64,000 bases of DNA from Agapetus fuscipes (GCA_951799405.1 OX637345.1:3348001-3412000); one strand, 5' to 3'. Numbered from the stretch's first letter, positions 56,701 to 64,000 are shown. The notes: generated by a model not told the origin, from the sequence alone. Numbers and translations are program-made.

Positions 56701-59700
56701 ATATATCATTTAAGATTTATACTAAATGCATTCCCACAAGCAGATATGTATAATTTCGCGCTAACACATGCCGCATGTGGACCTACAATATAAAAACCCA
56801 ATCTCAAATGAACATAAGCCTTGCAACTCTTGCCGTCCTTCCCTGAAACAGGGGTGACATTGGCAAAGTGAACCAATTTTTATATTATGGGTGGTCAGCC
56901 GCATAACAACCTATAAGTCAAGGAACATACATGACAAATTACATTTTTTTTAAATCAAAGAATAAAAATAACAATATATACATGGACATAAAAAACTAAA
57001 TCATAAAACCAAATTCACTTTAACAAACCCTAGCCGCCAACATCACAGATCAACCGCCATTTCTTTCTATCCTTGCATACTTCTTTCATTTCCTCCAGAG
57101 TCATAACCTTCTTCATACAAGCTCTTATTTTATTATGACTCTGGATATTCCATTCATTCGCAACGCAACGCAGCTACACATATAGTGTAACTTCTTGCCG
57201 CGTTATCCCCGAAGGGGTCGCATGTGGCGAGTTGAACCTATTTATTTTTACAGGTAAGGGGGCCGTCCTTACGCCAACCACTTCATTTTGAAGTGGCGGT
57301 TTCCCAGCTCCCGAGAGTGCTGGTACTCATTTCTTGTGAAGGCTGAGTAAACCTTGCCGGTATTTTATTTTGGGGTTTGAAATAAACACCGAAACGGGAA
57401 ATCATTTCTGACACCCTCGATGGGATTCGAACCCGAGCTTTCGGCATGGAATGCAAGCACTCTACCACCTGAGCTATTGACCGGACATTCATTCGCAATT
57501 TCGGATATTTGGTCCATCCATACCTTTCTCGGTCTTCCTCTACCACGACATCCATCTATTCTACCAACATATACTTTCTTCGTCAGTCTTTCCTCATTCA
57601 TTCTCTCCATATGCCCAAACCATCTTAACAAACTTCTTTTAATCTTCACTTTCACACTTTCTTTTGCACCACATTCTTTTCTTACAAAATCATTCCTCAC
57701 CCTGTCACTCCGTTTTTTCCCAATCATACTTCTTAGAAAGGACAAATTAGGCTACAGGGAAATGTAGCCAACATGTCAAAAATAAAATCCATTCGGTCGT
57801 GAGAGCCTCAGTACACTTACTTTCTGGACACGCCTCGTATTAGGATGATTTATTTTGTGAGCGCTGTTTTTGTGTGAATCACACCTCAAAAGCCCTCTGC
57901 GCGCTTGGTTGCAACCATAGAAAACGACGACCAATTCTCAAGCAAGACCCAGTTGCTGTAAGGCTGGTTGCAACCATAGAAAACGACGACCAATTCTCAA
58001 GCAAGACCCAGTTGCTGTAAGGCTGGATGGACCTTGGCGACCGATCGTTAAGGCACATTAATTTTTCAACCCAACAATGAGCAAATTTTGAAAATTACAT
58101 TATTTTTTTGTGCTCTGCCGGGAATTTAACTGGTCCACGAGTCAGTAGTATTAACCACTAGACTACAGACCAGTCTATCATAGACTCATCATCATCTTCT
58201 AAAGACAGCGCCTTGTTGTGCCAGCCATCTGTCTGTTGGTTGCCATCCTCTTGTAGAAGCAGTGCCTTGTTGTGCCAGCCATCTGTCTGTTGGTTTCCAT
58301 CCTCTTGTAAAGGCAGTGCCTTTTTGTGCCAGTCATCTGTCTCTGTTGGTTTCCATTCTCTTGTAAAGGCAGTGCCTTGTTGTGCCAGCCATCTGTCTGT
58401 TGGTTGCCATCCTCTTGTAGAAGCAGTGCCTTGTTGTGCCAGCCATCTGTCTGTTGGTTTCCATCCTCTTATAAAGGCAGTGCCTTTTTGTGCCAGTCAT
58501 CTGTCTCTGTTGGTTTCCATCCTCTTGTAAAGGCAGTGCCTTGTTGTGCCAGCCATCTGTCTGTTGGTTGCCATCCTCTTGTAGAAGCAGTGCCTTGTTG
58601 TGCCAGCCATCTGTCTGTTGGTTTCCATCCTCTTGTAAAGGCAGTGCCTTTTTGTGCCAGTCATCTGTCTCTGTTGGTTTCCATCCTCTTGTAAAGGCAG
58701 TGCCTTGTTGTGCCAGCCATCTGTCTGTTGGTTGCCATCCTCTTGTAGAAGCAGTGCCTTGTTGTGCCAGCCATCTGTCTGTTGGTTTCCATCCTCTTAT
58801 AAAGGCAGTGCCTTTTTGTGCCAGTCATCTGTCTCTGTTGGTTTCCATCCTCTTGTAAAGGCAGTGCCTTGTTGTGCCAGCCATCTGTCTGTTGGTTGCC
58901 ATCCTCTTGTAAAGGCAGTGCCTTGTTGTGCCAGCCATCTGTCTGTTGGTTGCCATCCTCTTGTAAAGGAAGTGCCTTGTTGTGCCAGCCATCTGTCTCT
59001 ATTATTTGCCATCCTCTGGAGCTGCAAATAGGAGGAGACATCCATGAGCCGCTTCAAATCCTGGAAGTATAAAGTTATTTTTCTTTCTTATATGTCATAG
59101 ACTGTTGTGTAAGAAATGTGTCACTTTATTTTTCAGGTACAACAAAATATTGGAAAACGATCCGTCCTACATCCCAGGCCTGATCATGTGTTGCTGTGCC
59201 ACCGTACTGTGGCAGCTAGACGAGCCCAGAAGTCACATGTGAGAACAATATTTCACTAAAGTATCTTTAAGTTGTTAATCAGCTTTATTTTTAAATTTAG
59301 TCCAACTCGGTTGTAGCAACCACGGATATAGCGAGTTCTATCTACAATCTAAGTTGCAAAGATACGTTAACATTTAAAGCTCATATTAAATACACGCCCA
59401 CATACAGGCACATGTGGGTTCAGGCCCACACATTCTGCATGTCTGCATACAAATGAACGAAACCTCACATGAACATAAACCTTGCAACTCCTGCCGCCTT
59501 TCCCTTAAACCGCCGTGTCATGTTCTATCCACAATAACTTTGACCCTTATTCAACAGATGTCTTTGGGTAGTTATTAATTAATAATTCATTAAAAATAAT
59601 GAATTATTAATTGATATTGTTAATACCTGTTTCTGGCTAGGCAAAATAGGTTGGTGAATTGCATTCCTCCTCACAAATCTATTTAAAAATGCACATAGCA

Positions 59701-60515
59701 AATCTTCTATAATATAGTTTTTACAAATAAAATTTTAAAAATATACATAATCTATAATCTAAGTTGCAAGGATATATTCATTTAAAGCTCTCAGGTGCAT
59801 GCCCACAAACCAACACGTGTAGTTCGCGCTTACAATTAATGCTGAATGCGTACTTACAAATAAAATCCAAACCTTAAATGAACATAACCCCCACAACTTT
59901 TGCCGACCTTCCCTGAAACAGGGGTGACATTGGTGACATAAGAATAACAAAAATAGTAAAAAGTAATAATATAAGTAAAACCTAACTGTAAACTATTTGT
60001 TTTCCTTTTTTACAATAATTATAACTACACAGTTAAAATTTATTTATCGGATATTACACAAACCACTGTAAGAGAATAACGGTTTGTGTAATATCCACTA
60101 AATAAATTGTAACTGTGTTATTATAATTATTGTAAATATGTCAAACGACCATAATTCTGACCTAAACCTATTTGTTTTCTTTCTTTGCAGTAAGTACTAC
60201 GGAGTCGTTGATAAAATAATGAACTACGCCGCAATGCTGACCATCGCTACGACCCCCCTCGCCCCTTACCGCCTCAACTACATCCTCTCCGGAGCCTTTG
60301 CCCTCATAACCCTCCATCAGACCTTTTATTCCACCGCCGAGACAGCTGACAACGGAGACGACCAGAATCCGGGCAGCTCCGGTCAAAAGAAGATTTTGGG
60401 GTGCGAAGGGGAAGAAGCGAATGCGAATGAAGACGAAAATATTGATGATGAAATGACTGATGCGGAGAGAATACAATTGATGAAGGAAAAGATGGACTCT
60501 GAGGAGATTCATTAA
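41626..60515 (+). CDS. PGAP1: PGAP1, GPI inositol-deacylase (whole gene)
   Basis: Sixteen coding exons: 41626-41763, 41940-42031, 43033-43166, 43942-44102, 44497-44793, 45942-46231, 47709-47843, 48926-49076, 49853-50124, 51112-51231, 51503-51724, 52409-52591, 54701-54872, 55824-56428, 59137-59238, 60191-60515. All junctions are GT-AG and the phases join to 1132 codons plus stop. PGAP1 is an ER membrane lipase that removes the inositol acyl chain from GPI anchors before export. It has an N-terminal membrane segment (~2-24), EYPQF and [15 protein letters not shown] motifs, GHSMGG with Ser174 as nucleophile, and a multi-span C-terminus. It is about 200 residues longer than mammalian PGAP1 because of a Lys/Glu-rich loop (exon 14) and an acidic C-terminal tail. 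Confidence 0.95.
41940..42031 (+). CDS. PGAP1: PGAP1 exon 2
   Basis: Residues 47-76 plus two bases. [18 protein letters not shown] corresponds to the YLYGEG region of the family. Confidence 0.9.
42096..42318 (-). mobile_element. SINE-B in PGAP1 intron 2
   Basis: Head complement ctagactatggaccggtc at the right. The body stops at gaagcgccaattctc, so the tail is missing. Confidence 0.75.
42325..42400 (-). mobile_element. LINE-1 fragment
   Basis: Minus frame [20 protein letters not shown], the same region as the LINE-1a copies. Confidence 0.65.
42401..42699 (+). mobile_element. CR1/L2-like LINE 3' end
   Basis: Frame [20 protein letters not shown] and [19 protein letters not shown] to a stop, then gctatataaattctg and (aat)n. 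Typical reverse transcriptase ORF end of CR1/L2 elements; a different family from LINE-2. Confidence 0.65.
42700..42981. mobile_element. MITE-3 (ggggcc ends), 282 bp
   Basis: Inverted ends ggggccatctataaattacg and the complement of atgtaatatatggacagccc, internal C-runs, flanked by ata. It ends 51 bp before PGAP1 exon 3. Confidence 0.75.
43033..43166 (+). CDS. PGAP1: PGAP1 exon 3
   Basis: Residues 77-121: [20 protein letters not shown] (oxyanion-side loop of the lipase fold) and HFDYFT. Confidence 0.95.
43330..43490 (-). mobile_element. SINE-A fragment
   Basis: gacgtcacatgaacatgctt to cagcctcatagcagcc. Confidence 0.55.
43600..43790. repeat. Repeat related to 23574-23870
   Basis: Shares ctctagaaataaa, ttctagcaaaatctag and cgagaatgatctttattttt in the same order. 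Confidence 0.45.
43942..44102 (+). CDS. PGAP1: PGAP1 exon 4
   Basis: Residues 122-175, ending IIIIGHSM. The nucleophile elbow is split by the intron, with GG in exon 5. Confidence 0.95.
44174..44424 (-). mobile_element. SINE-A, full length
   Basis: From atctaagctgcaaagatatg to caacctatcagtcaagga, 72 bp before PGAP1 exon 5. Confidence 0.75.
44497..44793 (+). CDS. PGAP1: PGAP1 exon 5
   Basis: Residues 176-274: [19 protein letters not shown], and [16 protein letters not shown], which likely carries the acidic catalytic residue. Confidence 0.95.
44890..45449 (-). mobile_element. LINE-2, 3' end of RT ORF
   Basis: Minus frame of 159 residues: [48 protein letters not shown] and [18 protein letters not shown], characteristic of CR1/L2-type LINEs. 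The 3' UTR carries gggcccttgaggtgtgac, the tail also present on SINE-B. Confidence 0.82.
45718..45815 (+). mobile_element. SINE-B head fragment
   Basis: cgtagtggtaatgcttcag and gggttcgaatcccag. Confidence 0.65.
45942..46231 (+). CDS. PGAP1: PGAP1 exon 6
   Basis: Residues 275-370: [17 protein letters not shown], containing the conserved STDHL histidine of the lipase. Confidence 0.95.
46280..46503 (+). mobile_element. LINE-1b 3' end
   Basis: Frame [20 protein letters not shown] and WRLICNADL, stop, UTR, then SINE-A at 46504 in the same orientation. Confidence 0.75.
46504..46746 (+). mobile_element. SINE-A joined to LINE-1b
   Basis: attccttgacttataggttg to cttgcaacttagattat. Confidence 0.82.
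46848..47072 (-). mobile_element. SINE-A joined to LINE-1b
   Basis: From aatctaatcacaagattc to accaacctataagtcaagga. Confidence 0.78.
47073..47245 (-). mobile_element. LINE-1b 3' end
   Basis: UTR and last codons (minus: [16 protein letters not shown]), again abutting SINE-A. Confidence 0.65.
47513..47655 (+). mobile_element. LINE-3 3' relic
   Basis: Frame [20 protein letters not shown] and [16 protein letters not shown] to stop, the common end of RTE-like LINE ORFs. Confidence 0.7.
47709..47843 (+). CDS. PGAP1: PGAP1 exon 7
   Basis: Residues 371-415: [20 protein letters not shown], the first part of the luminal beta-rich region. Confidence 0.9.
48015..48720 (+). repeat. 34-bp minisatellite in PGAP1 intron 7
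   Basis: About 20 units close to acaggtaaaatgatgattt plus cctagtgatggttat. Nearly every unit contains caggtaaaat, resembling both an acceptor end and a 5' splice site. Confidence 0.88.
48926..49076 (+). CDS. PGAP1: PGAP1 exon 8
   Basis: Residues 416-466: [20 protein letters not shown] and [10 protein letters not shown]. Phase 0 at the end. Confidence 0.9.
49282..49470 (-). mobile_element. SINE-C, diverged
   Basis: gacttcttatcaagttaccg to gggaagactgagtaaactga. Confidence 0.55.
49478..49530 (+). mobile_element. SINE-B head scrap
   Basis: gaccgatccatagtctagtg to tatatggaagg. Confidence 0.55.
49853..50124 (+). CDS. PGAP1: PGAP1 exon 9
   Basis: Residues 467-556, luminal region. Notably GC-rich at third positions. 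Confidence 0.9.
50300..50552 (-). mobile_element. SINE-A, full length
   Basis: From ctttaacctatgctgcaaag to accaactataagtcaagga. Confidence 0.75.
50658..50880 (+). mobile_element. SINE-B, diverged
   Basis: tggtctgtagtttagtgctt, gggtttgattctc and the ccatccagccttacaata body. Confidence 0.65.
51112..51231 (+). CDS. PGAP1: PGAP1 exon 10
   Basis: Residues 557-596: [17 protein letters not shown] and [11 protein letters not shown]. Confidence 0.9.
51503..51724 (+). CDS. PGAP1: PGAP1 exon 11
   Basis: Residues 597-670: [20 protein letters not shown], leading into the membrane-embedded half. Confidence 0.92.
51800..52345. mobile_element. LINE-2 inserted into older LINE-2
   Basis: An older minus-strand fragment ([20 protein letters not shown] frame) is split. 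Between ~52039 and 52258 lies a plus-strand 3' end of the same family ([16 protein letters not shown] to a stop, then the gggcccttgaggtgtgac tail and (at)n). Confidence 0.75.
52409..52591 (+). CDS. PGAP1: PGAP1 exon 12
   Basis: Residues 671-731 with a membrane span around 693-718 ([20 protein letters not shown]). Confidence 0.92.
52845..53098 (-). mobile_element. SINE-A, full length
   Basis: Starts tctaaatctaaatctaagct and ends accaacctatcagtcaagga. Confidence 0.8.
53183..54321. mobile_element. Nonautonomous hAT-like element, 1.14 kb
   Basis: Ends tagggactggaaaat and attttccagtccct. Flanks tttatggc and gttatggc agree in 7 of 8 bases, fitting an 8-bp hAT duplication. The interior has repeated cgcgttattttt words. 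It hosts a SINE-D and a decayed hammerhead-like hairpin (ggtgg/ccacc-gaaa near 53471). No transposase. Confidence 0.72.
53855..54070 (-). mobile_element. SINE-D inside hAT-like element
   Basis: aatagatttgtgaatagg to gatcgaaccccgcgtctagc; nested. Confidence 0.7.
54701..54872 (+). CDS. PGAP1: PGAP1 exon 13
   Basis: Residues 732-789. The Ala/Gly-rich membrane span [20 protein letters not shown] uses very GC-rich codons. Confidence 0.9.
54928..55226 (-). mobile_element. SINE-B with LINE-type tail
   Basis: (aat)n and tgatttatttggtgagcat at the left, head complement ccactaaactatggacc at the right. Confidence 0.78.
55300..55503 (-). mobile_element. SINE-C with internal deletion
   Basis: acatatagtgtaacttcttg at the left, tctaccaattgagctatcga at the right; the middle body is missing. 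Confidence 0.72.
55508..55738 (-). mobile_element. SINE-B, tailless
   Basis: agcttggtcgtcatcgctac at the left, gaactacggaccggtc at the right, 85 bp before PGAP1 exon 14. Confidence 0.75.
55824..56428 (+). CDS. PGAP1: PGAP1 exon 14
   Basis: Residues 790-990. A long Lys/Glu/Ser-rich low-complexity stretch (~808-950) is followed by the span [20 protein letters not shown]. The low-complexity part is the main length difference from mammalian PGAP1. Confidence 0.9.
56673..56926 (-). mobile_element. SINE-A joined to LINE-1b
   Basis: (aatct)n to acaacctataagtcaagga, nearly identical to the copy at 32710. Confidence 0.82.
56927..57155 (-). mobile_element. LINE-1b 3' end
   Basis: Same order and near-identical sequence as 32953-33185, including ccctagccgccaacatcac. 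Confidence 0.72.
57172..57484 (-). mobile_element. SINE-C, full length
   Basis: ctacacatatagtgtaactt to acctgagctattgaccgg. It lies within a LINE-1 region and separates 57155 from 57486. Confidence 0.82.
57486..57745 (-). mobile_element. LINE-1 RT ORF part
   Basis: Minus frame [40 protein letters not shown] and [25 protein letters not shown] interrupts it after ANE. Confidence 0.8.
57838..58178 (-). mobile_element. SINE-B with 59-bp internal duplication
   Basis: gttgcaaccatagaaaacga to gttgctgtaaggctg is present twice in tandem (57908-57966, 57967-58025). The head complement lies at the right. Confidence 0.75.
58207..59020. repeat. Minisatellite with 164-bp higher-order unit
   Basis: About 15 units of 54-56 bp (agtgccttgttgtgccagcc...). 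Three unit types (54+54+56) form a 164-bp period, repeated almost perfectly from about 58213. No stop codons in several frames, giving long spurious frames. It lies in PGAP1 intron 14, ~115 bp before exon 15. Confidence 0.93.
59137..59238 (+). CDS. PGAP1: PGAP1 exon 15
   Basis: Residues 991-1024: [20 protein letters not shown], a short hydrophobic segment. Confidence 0.88.
59340..59520 (-). mobile_element. SINE-A, truncated
   Basis: ctacaatctaagttgcaaag to cctttcccttaaaccg. Confidence 0.65.
59530..59690 (+). mobile_element. SINE-D, headless
   Basis: Perfect palindromic core attaataattcatta.../taatgaattattaat and end ctcctcacaaatctattta. Confidence 0.7.
59750..59942 (-). mobile_element. SINE-A, truncated head
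   Basis: aatctaagttgcaaggat to ccctgaaacaggggtgacat. Confidence 0.72.
60009..60135. mobile_element. Palindromic MITE, ~57-base arms
   Basis: tacaataattataactacac through cacaaaccactg pairs with ggtttgtgtaatatcc through attattgta, leaving a ~14-base loop. It sits ~55 bp before PGAP1 exon 16. Confidence 0.75.
60191..60515 (+). CDS. PGAP1: PGAP1 exon 16 and stop
   Basis: Residues 1025-1132: last hydrophobic stretch ([27 protein letters not shown]) and an acidic tail with [19 protein letters not shown], ending EEIH and TAA. Confidence 0.9.
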
Positions 60516-60617
60516 TGTATCAATGACTGTTTTGAATGCAGGTGACATGCATAGTTCGTCCCCTTAGTGCTCGCTTCTCTTATGTCCATCAGAGGTAATT
60601 TAACATGAGCAATGTTT

Positions 60618-60856
60618 TAGTTTAAATTTTTTTGAGGAATTCAAAAACACTGTTTATTTTCACATGAAAATATTTAAAAAGATTACAATCTTTAGAGTAA
60701 GTTACTAACGTTTTCGACCTAGAAGGTCATCATCAGGTATCATCAGGTTAAATATATTCATGTGAAAATAAACAGTGTTTTTGAATTCCTCAAAAAATTT
60801 TAAACTATAACAGTATGAATTTTCACAGTGTTAATACACAAACAATACAAAATATA
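60618..60856 (-). mobile_element. HHE element with ~48-base arms, 13-bp TSD
   Basis: atgagcaatgttt occurs at 60605-60617 and 60857-60869. Other MITE-2 copies show the undisturbed site. Arms gaggaattcaaaaacactg... flank the motif at 60706-60741. Confidence 0.75.
60706..60741 (-). ncRNA. Hammerhead-ribozyme-like motif
   Basis: On the minus strand: CTGATGA (60736-60730), T, hairpin gacc-ttcta-ggtc, GAAA, palindrome aacgtt overlapping its end, A, then gta that pairs with the tac before CTGATGA. Same layout and same extra base as at 28383. Confidence 0.5.
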
Positions 60857-61069
60857 ATGAGCAATGTTTGTATGTGTACTGAACCAATGTGTCTTATGAA
60901 AACTGGAAATTCATTTTAAAAATATTTAAAACAACTCTCACATTATCGTGTGTTGTGTTTTTTTTTTAGCTCAGATTGTGTAGAATGTGATTCTTAAGAC
61001 AATTGTCATTGAAAGGTCATCTTTGAATAAAATGGTAGATAAACCAAACAAGCACTGAGGGAATGAGTT

Positions 61070-61744
61070 ATCAGCCGCACTGAACGCAAGTAGAGATGCC
61101 GCGAATAGTTGTTACAGCGAATATTCAAATACTGATTAATTGCCATTCCCTATGGCGAATAGTTGAATAATTAGCCATTAATTATTTTCTTTTTTTTGCG
61201 TTTTCTTTTTAATCTAATTTTTTCTAAGGTTATGATAAAAGAAACAATAAAGTTAATGAAATCAGTTCCATATCATACTGAATACTGATGATTCCACAAT
61301 TTCAAATACTGGCAGCTCTTTTCTTGTACATTTTTTACGGTGAATACCTTGTTTTGTTTTGCCTGTATAACCCAATAAATAACAGCTGTTAAAGTTTGAT
61401 TCTTTTTAAGTCAATAGTGTTTTTGTTCTCTAAAAGTTCATTTTATACTATTTTTTTCCGAATGTAGCATAATACTAGCCGTTAGTCATATTGAAAGAAC
61501 AATAAGAAAAATGGCGAGTAATGCTGACAACAGAATAATACCGAGTATTGGCAGCATCTCTAAATGTAGGTTTGCTCATGACATGTCACCTGTGCTCAAA
61601 TGATTATAGACAAAATTAACACTTGGCAAAACTAACATTTTTATTTTCTTCAAGGCTTTGTTAAATGGAAAGCATTTTTAACATTCGTCAAGGCATCAGG
61701 TCTAACATTGGCACTTTGTATTTGAACAACTTTGACGCTATTCA
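61070..61744. other. Noncoding, PGAP1 3' flank
   Basis: aacaataaagtt (61252) and ccaataaataac (61371) could serve as poly(A) signals. No gene recognised. Confidence 0.35.
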
Positions 61745-61791
61745 GTCCTCGAATAAGAGTTTTAGGCTTACACTGACGGTCCTAGAGAGTT

Positions 61792-62046
61792 CGCTGCCTT
61801 AGTTCTTGTTTACCGTATACGCCATTGAGAAAATTTTACATGAGCAATGTTTGCATGTGTACTGGACCAATGTGTCTTATAAATACAAGAAATTAATTTT
61901 AAAAATATTTTAAAGAACTCTCACATTATCGAGTGTTACGGTTTTTCTTAGCTCAGATTGTGTAGACTTTGATTCATAAGACAACTGCATGAAAAAGTCA
62001 TATTTGACAAGATTGGCGTATACGGTAAACAAGAACTGCGGGAGCG
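61792..62046. mobile_element. MITE-2 copy, TSD agtt
   Basis: 255 bp, agtt at 61788-61791 and 62047-62050. Inverted ends tagttcttgtttaccgtata / its complement are the best preserved in the window. Confidence 0.9.
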
Positions 62047-62096
62047 AGTTGTTTTCCGGAATCTGTTGACATTCTCTATGGGAGCTGAAGCTTCCA

Positions 62097-62131
62097 GACG
62101 TTTCGCCCATGTCTACGATGGACTTCTTCAG
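62097..62131 (-). ncRNA. Hammerhead-ribozyme-like motif
   Basis: Minus strand: CTGAAGA, A, 6-bp stem gtccat/atgggc, GAAA, then cgtc; acgt is palindromic and C would be the cleavage base. Flanking cttcacg and tggaag can form stem I with one bulge. Confidence 0.5.
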
Positions 62132-62189
62132 CGTGAAGATGCAATGATGAAGAGCGCCCATAAACCACGGCAACAGATCCCGGCAAACA

Positions 62190-62810
62190 TCTCTTCAGCA
62201 TATTCAGTCATGCTCTCTAGCATGTGTAGACATGCTAAGTAGGTACTCCACAATGCTACGCTATAGTGCAACGCGTGACCGTGACGTTTCAGCGCCTTGG
62301 AGGTCCGCTAAAAATGCATCCTGTTTGACAAAGCCTCCAGTAGCACGCTAGTCAGAATAAGTATATTGTGATCTTTTTTGTATTCAATTAGAATTTTACT
62401 AAAATTGTAGCATAACAAAAGAAAATTAAGTACGTACTATCTTTAGGAAGACTGATATATTATGTAGAATAGAGATTTCATACCATCCATAGTAAAAATA
62501 ATAGAGATTTGTTCCTGTATTCATTGAATTAATAATGAAAATTTTACATTACAGATTATTGATATAGATAGTCTCCTCTCAATAAATTGTGTGCATTGCT
62601 TTCATAATGGGCTGTTTATATTTCAAATATATATTTTGCAAGTATATGCCAATCAGTATTTTGTAAGGTTGTTTTCTAGTTTGTAAGATTAATTGCAAAA
62701 TTGATTATTAACAATTTATAATGTTACTAACTTTGTACAGGTATATATTATAGTTTATCACTTTAATAATTATGTATTCTTCACAGATTAAATTTCTGCC
62801 TCATGGTCTG
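62190..62810. other. Noncoding
   Basis: Nothing recognised; AT-rich. Confidence 0.35.
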
Positions 62811-62811
62811 T

Positions 62812-62871
62812 TATTTCCTTGTCTTATAGGTTAGTATGAGGCTGAACACCCATACTGTAAAAAAATATTTA
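62812..62871 (+). mobile_element. SINE-A head fragment
   Basis: tccttgtcttataggttagt to tatttactttg. Confidence 0.6.
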
Positions 62872-63040
62872 CTTTGAATAGGAGCTTTAGGCTTACACAG
62901 CCGACTGATGATGCTGGAGAGAAGTTTTCCGGGATCTGTTGCCGTGGTCTGTGGGAGCTGGAGCTTCCGGACATTTCGCTCATGTTTACGATGGGCTTCT
63001 TCAGCGTGAAAGTGAAATGATGAAGACAATCTTCGTGAAA
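62872..63040 (-). mobile_element. PLE-like repeat with hammerhead-like motif
   Basis: Second copy of the family at 61745, unsplit. Minus-strand ctgaagaagcccat-cgtaaac-atgagc-gaaatgtc (63004-62967) is a one-mismatch version of the motif at 62097. Confidence 0.55.
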
Positions 63041-63104
63041 GTGTGTGTACACTCGGGATTTAAGTGTGAAAAATGATGACACTCTGCATATGTATTGTGT
63101 TGTG

Positions 63105-63745
63105 GAGCAGCGACATCTGCTTACTATGTATGTGAAACTGTGGGGTATTTCACCAACCTATCTTGCTTCTGCATGTATATGTTTGTCAGTTGTAAAGCAT
63201 TTATGTTACCAGAGTTAAATATTATTACTTGATATAATATACATAGTATCTTTAGTGCATTAATTTGTTAACATTGCACCTCTTGTCTTAATTGCAATAA
63301 TTCTAATAATCATTTTTTTACTAAGAACATTTTTAAAACCAGTGTAAAATAATAGAAATGTTCAAATAAAGATTATTACTGTTAAACCATTTTTGTTTCT
63401 TATATTGTGAAGTATTAACAAACCTCATTTTATATTTTTTAGGGTTTTTCTGTTAACACAGTGAAAGTCTTTTTTTTACTACGTTTTTGCCTAAGGCATC
63501 TTCGTTTGAGCAAAAAAAAAGTGAATTAAAACTTTGTTTATCCTATTGAATTTATAATAAAAACCTCATTTTACCTTTTTTTTCTCCTTCAGTAAAGATT
63601 GGGGATCATAGCAATAATTTGCACCTTCGATACTGCTGCATGAATGAGGGATCTTATGCTTCTACCAAACTACTGTTTCAGATTCTTCAATCAAGATGCT
63701 TAGGGTGTGTAAAGGTCTGCTATTCTCCAGAAGAAATTTTTATTG
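63105..63745. other. Noncoding
   Basis: A decayed ctgaagat-like hairpin (gcctaaggc, ~63489-63497) precedes cgtttgagcaaaaaa, as at 46753. Otherwise nothing. Confidence 0.35.
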
Positions 63746-63749
63746 ATGA

Positions 63750-63960
63750 AAGATTGCTGAGGCAAAATCTCCTCAGCAGGTGTGGAAACTTCTTGAGAGC
63801 TTGTCCGGGAGCACTCGGGCTGGTGTAGGTTTGACGTCGACTGCGTGTGATTTTGCCATGTATTTTGAGAATAAAATACCTCATATGCTTCTGCCTCGAG
63901 GATGGGAGTGCTTCGCGACTCAAAGTGCTTGATCCAACTGACATAGCTGATGAGGTGTGT
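63750..63960 (+). mobile_element. LINE fragment (region before RT)
   Basis: Frame AKSPQQVWKLLESLSGSTRA and LTSTACDFAMYFENKI resembles the linker between endonuclease and reverse transcriptase in CR1/L2-type LINEs. It may continue past the window. Confidence 0.45.
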
Positions 63961-64000
63961 GGATGACGTCTATGATTGACAGCCGCACTGTATGCAAGTT

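Larger units (their letters stand above)
60573..61065. mobile_element. MITE-2 copy, diverged, split by HHE
   Basis: Pieces before 60617 and after 60857 match the MITE-2 interior (acatgagcaatgtttgcatg). The ends are decayed. It lies just past the PGAP1 stop, probably in the 3' UTR or flank. Confidence 0.6.
61745..62185 (-). mobile_element. PLE-like repeat split by MITE-2
   Basis: 61745-61787 and 62051-62185 match 62872-63040 in order (ttaggcttaca, ttttccgg-atctgttg, cttccagacgtttcgcccat). MITE-2 interrupts it. Confidence 0.6.

Noticed and set aside
58213..59031. Long Cys-rich frames of ~105-125 residues in several frames and on both strands
   Set aside because: They follow the 164-bp minisatellite, lack independent start signals and lie in a PGAP1 intron; no stop codons occur simply because the unit lacks them.
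63619..63828. 69-residue plus frame near the right edge as a host exon
   Set aside because: A neighbouring frame (63750-63960) fits a LINE linker better; no splice or homology support for this one.

Overview
The window is animal nuclear DNA, most likely from an arthropod and possibly an insect: interrupted genes with GT-AG introns, AT-rich spacers, many retroposons, and short taggtacctac-type words like those common in Lepidoptera and some Hemiptera. The species call is an inference. No prokaryotic operon, CRISPR array, free tRNA gene or functional rRNA gene was found.

Two host genes are recognised, arranged head to head across a CpG-rich gap at about 40.5-41.6 kb. On the minus strand is a SPATA20 (YyaL-type thioredoxin-fold/alpha-barrel) gene, with coding exons at 39831-38158 and 24138-23930. 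Its last ~150-190 codons were not found in the remaining 23.9 kb. On the plus strand is a complete PGAP1 gene (GPI inositol-deacylase), with 16 coding exons from 41626 to 60515 joining in one frame to about 1132 residues, including the GHSMGG lipase motif.

Nearly everything else is mobile DNA. SINE-A (~240 bp, over 40 copies, GATTA-type tail) also forms the 3' end of a LINE (LINE-1b). SINE-B has a tRNA-like head, and two copies also carry a full-length 5S rRNA-like head; its 3' tail matches a CR1/L2-like LINE (LINE-2). SINE-C and SINE-D are two more tRNA-headed families. MITE-1 (247 bp) and MITE-2 (~255 bp) both make 4-bp target duplications, with interrupted host repeats acting as natural empty sites. 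There are also hAT-like elements, and a gag-only LTR element (21444-23573) whose two 307-bp LTRs look identical.

A set of small elements ('HHE') carries a recurring motif resembling a minimal type I hammerhead ribozyme: CTGAnGA, a hairpin, GAAA, then a short palindrome. Several have ~50-60-base inverted arms and 7-13-bp target duplications. A Penelope-like element fragment at 3.55-3.96 kb ends in a related motif, so a Penelope link is likely. These are the best candidates for an under-described system.

Layout: 1-21 kb, repeats only; 21.4-23.6 kb, the LTR element; 23.9-39.8 kb, SPATA20 and its 14-kb repeat-filled intron (including a 1050-bp tandem duplication at 30.3-32.3 kb); 40.5-41.6 kb, shared promoter region; 41.6-60.5 kb, PGAP1 with two intronic minisatellites; 60.5-64 kb, nested repeats.
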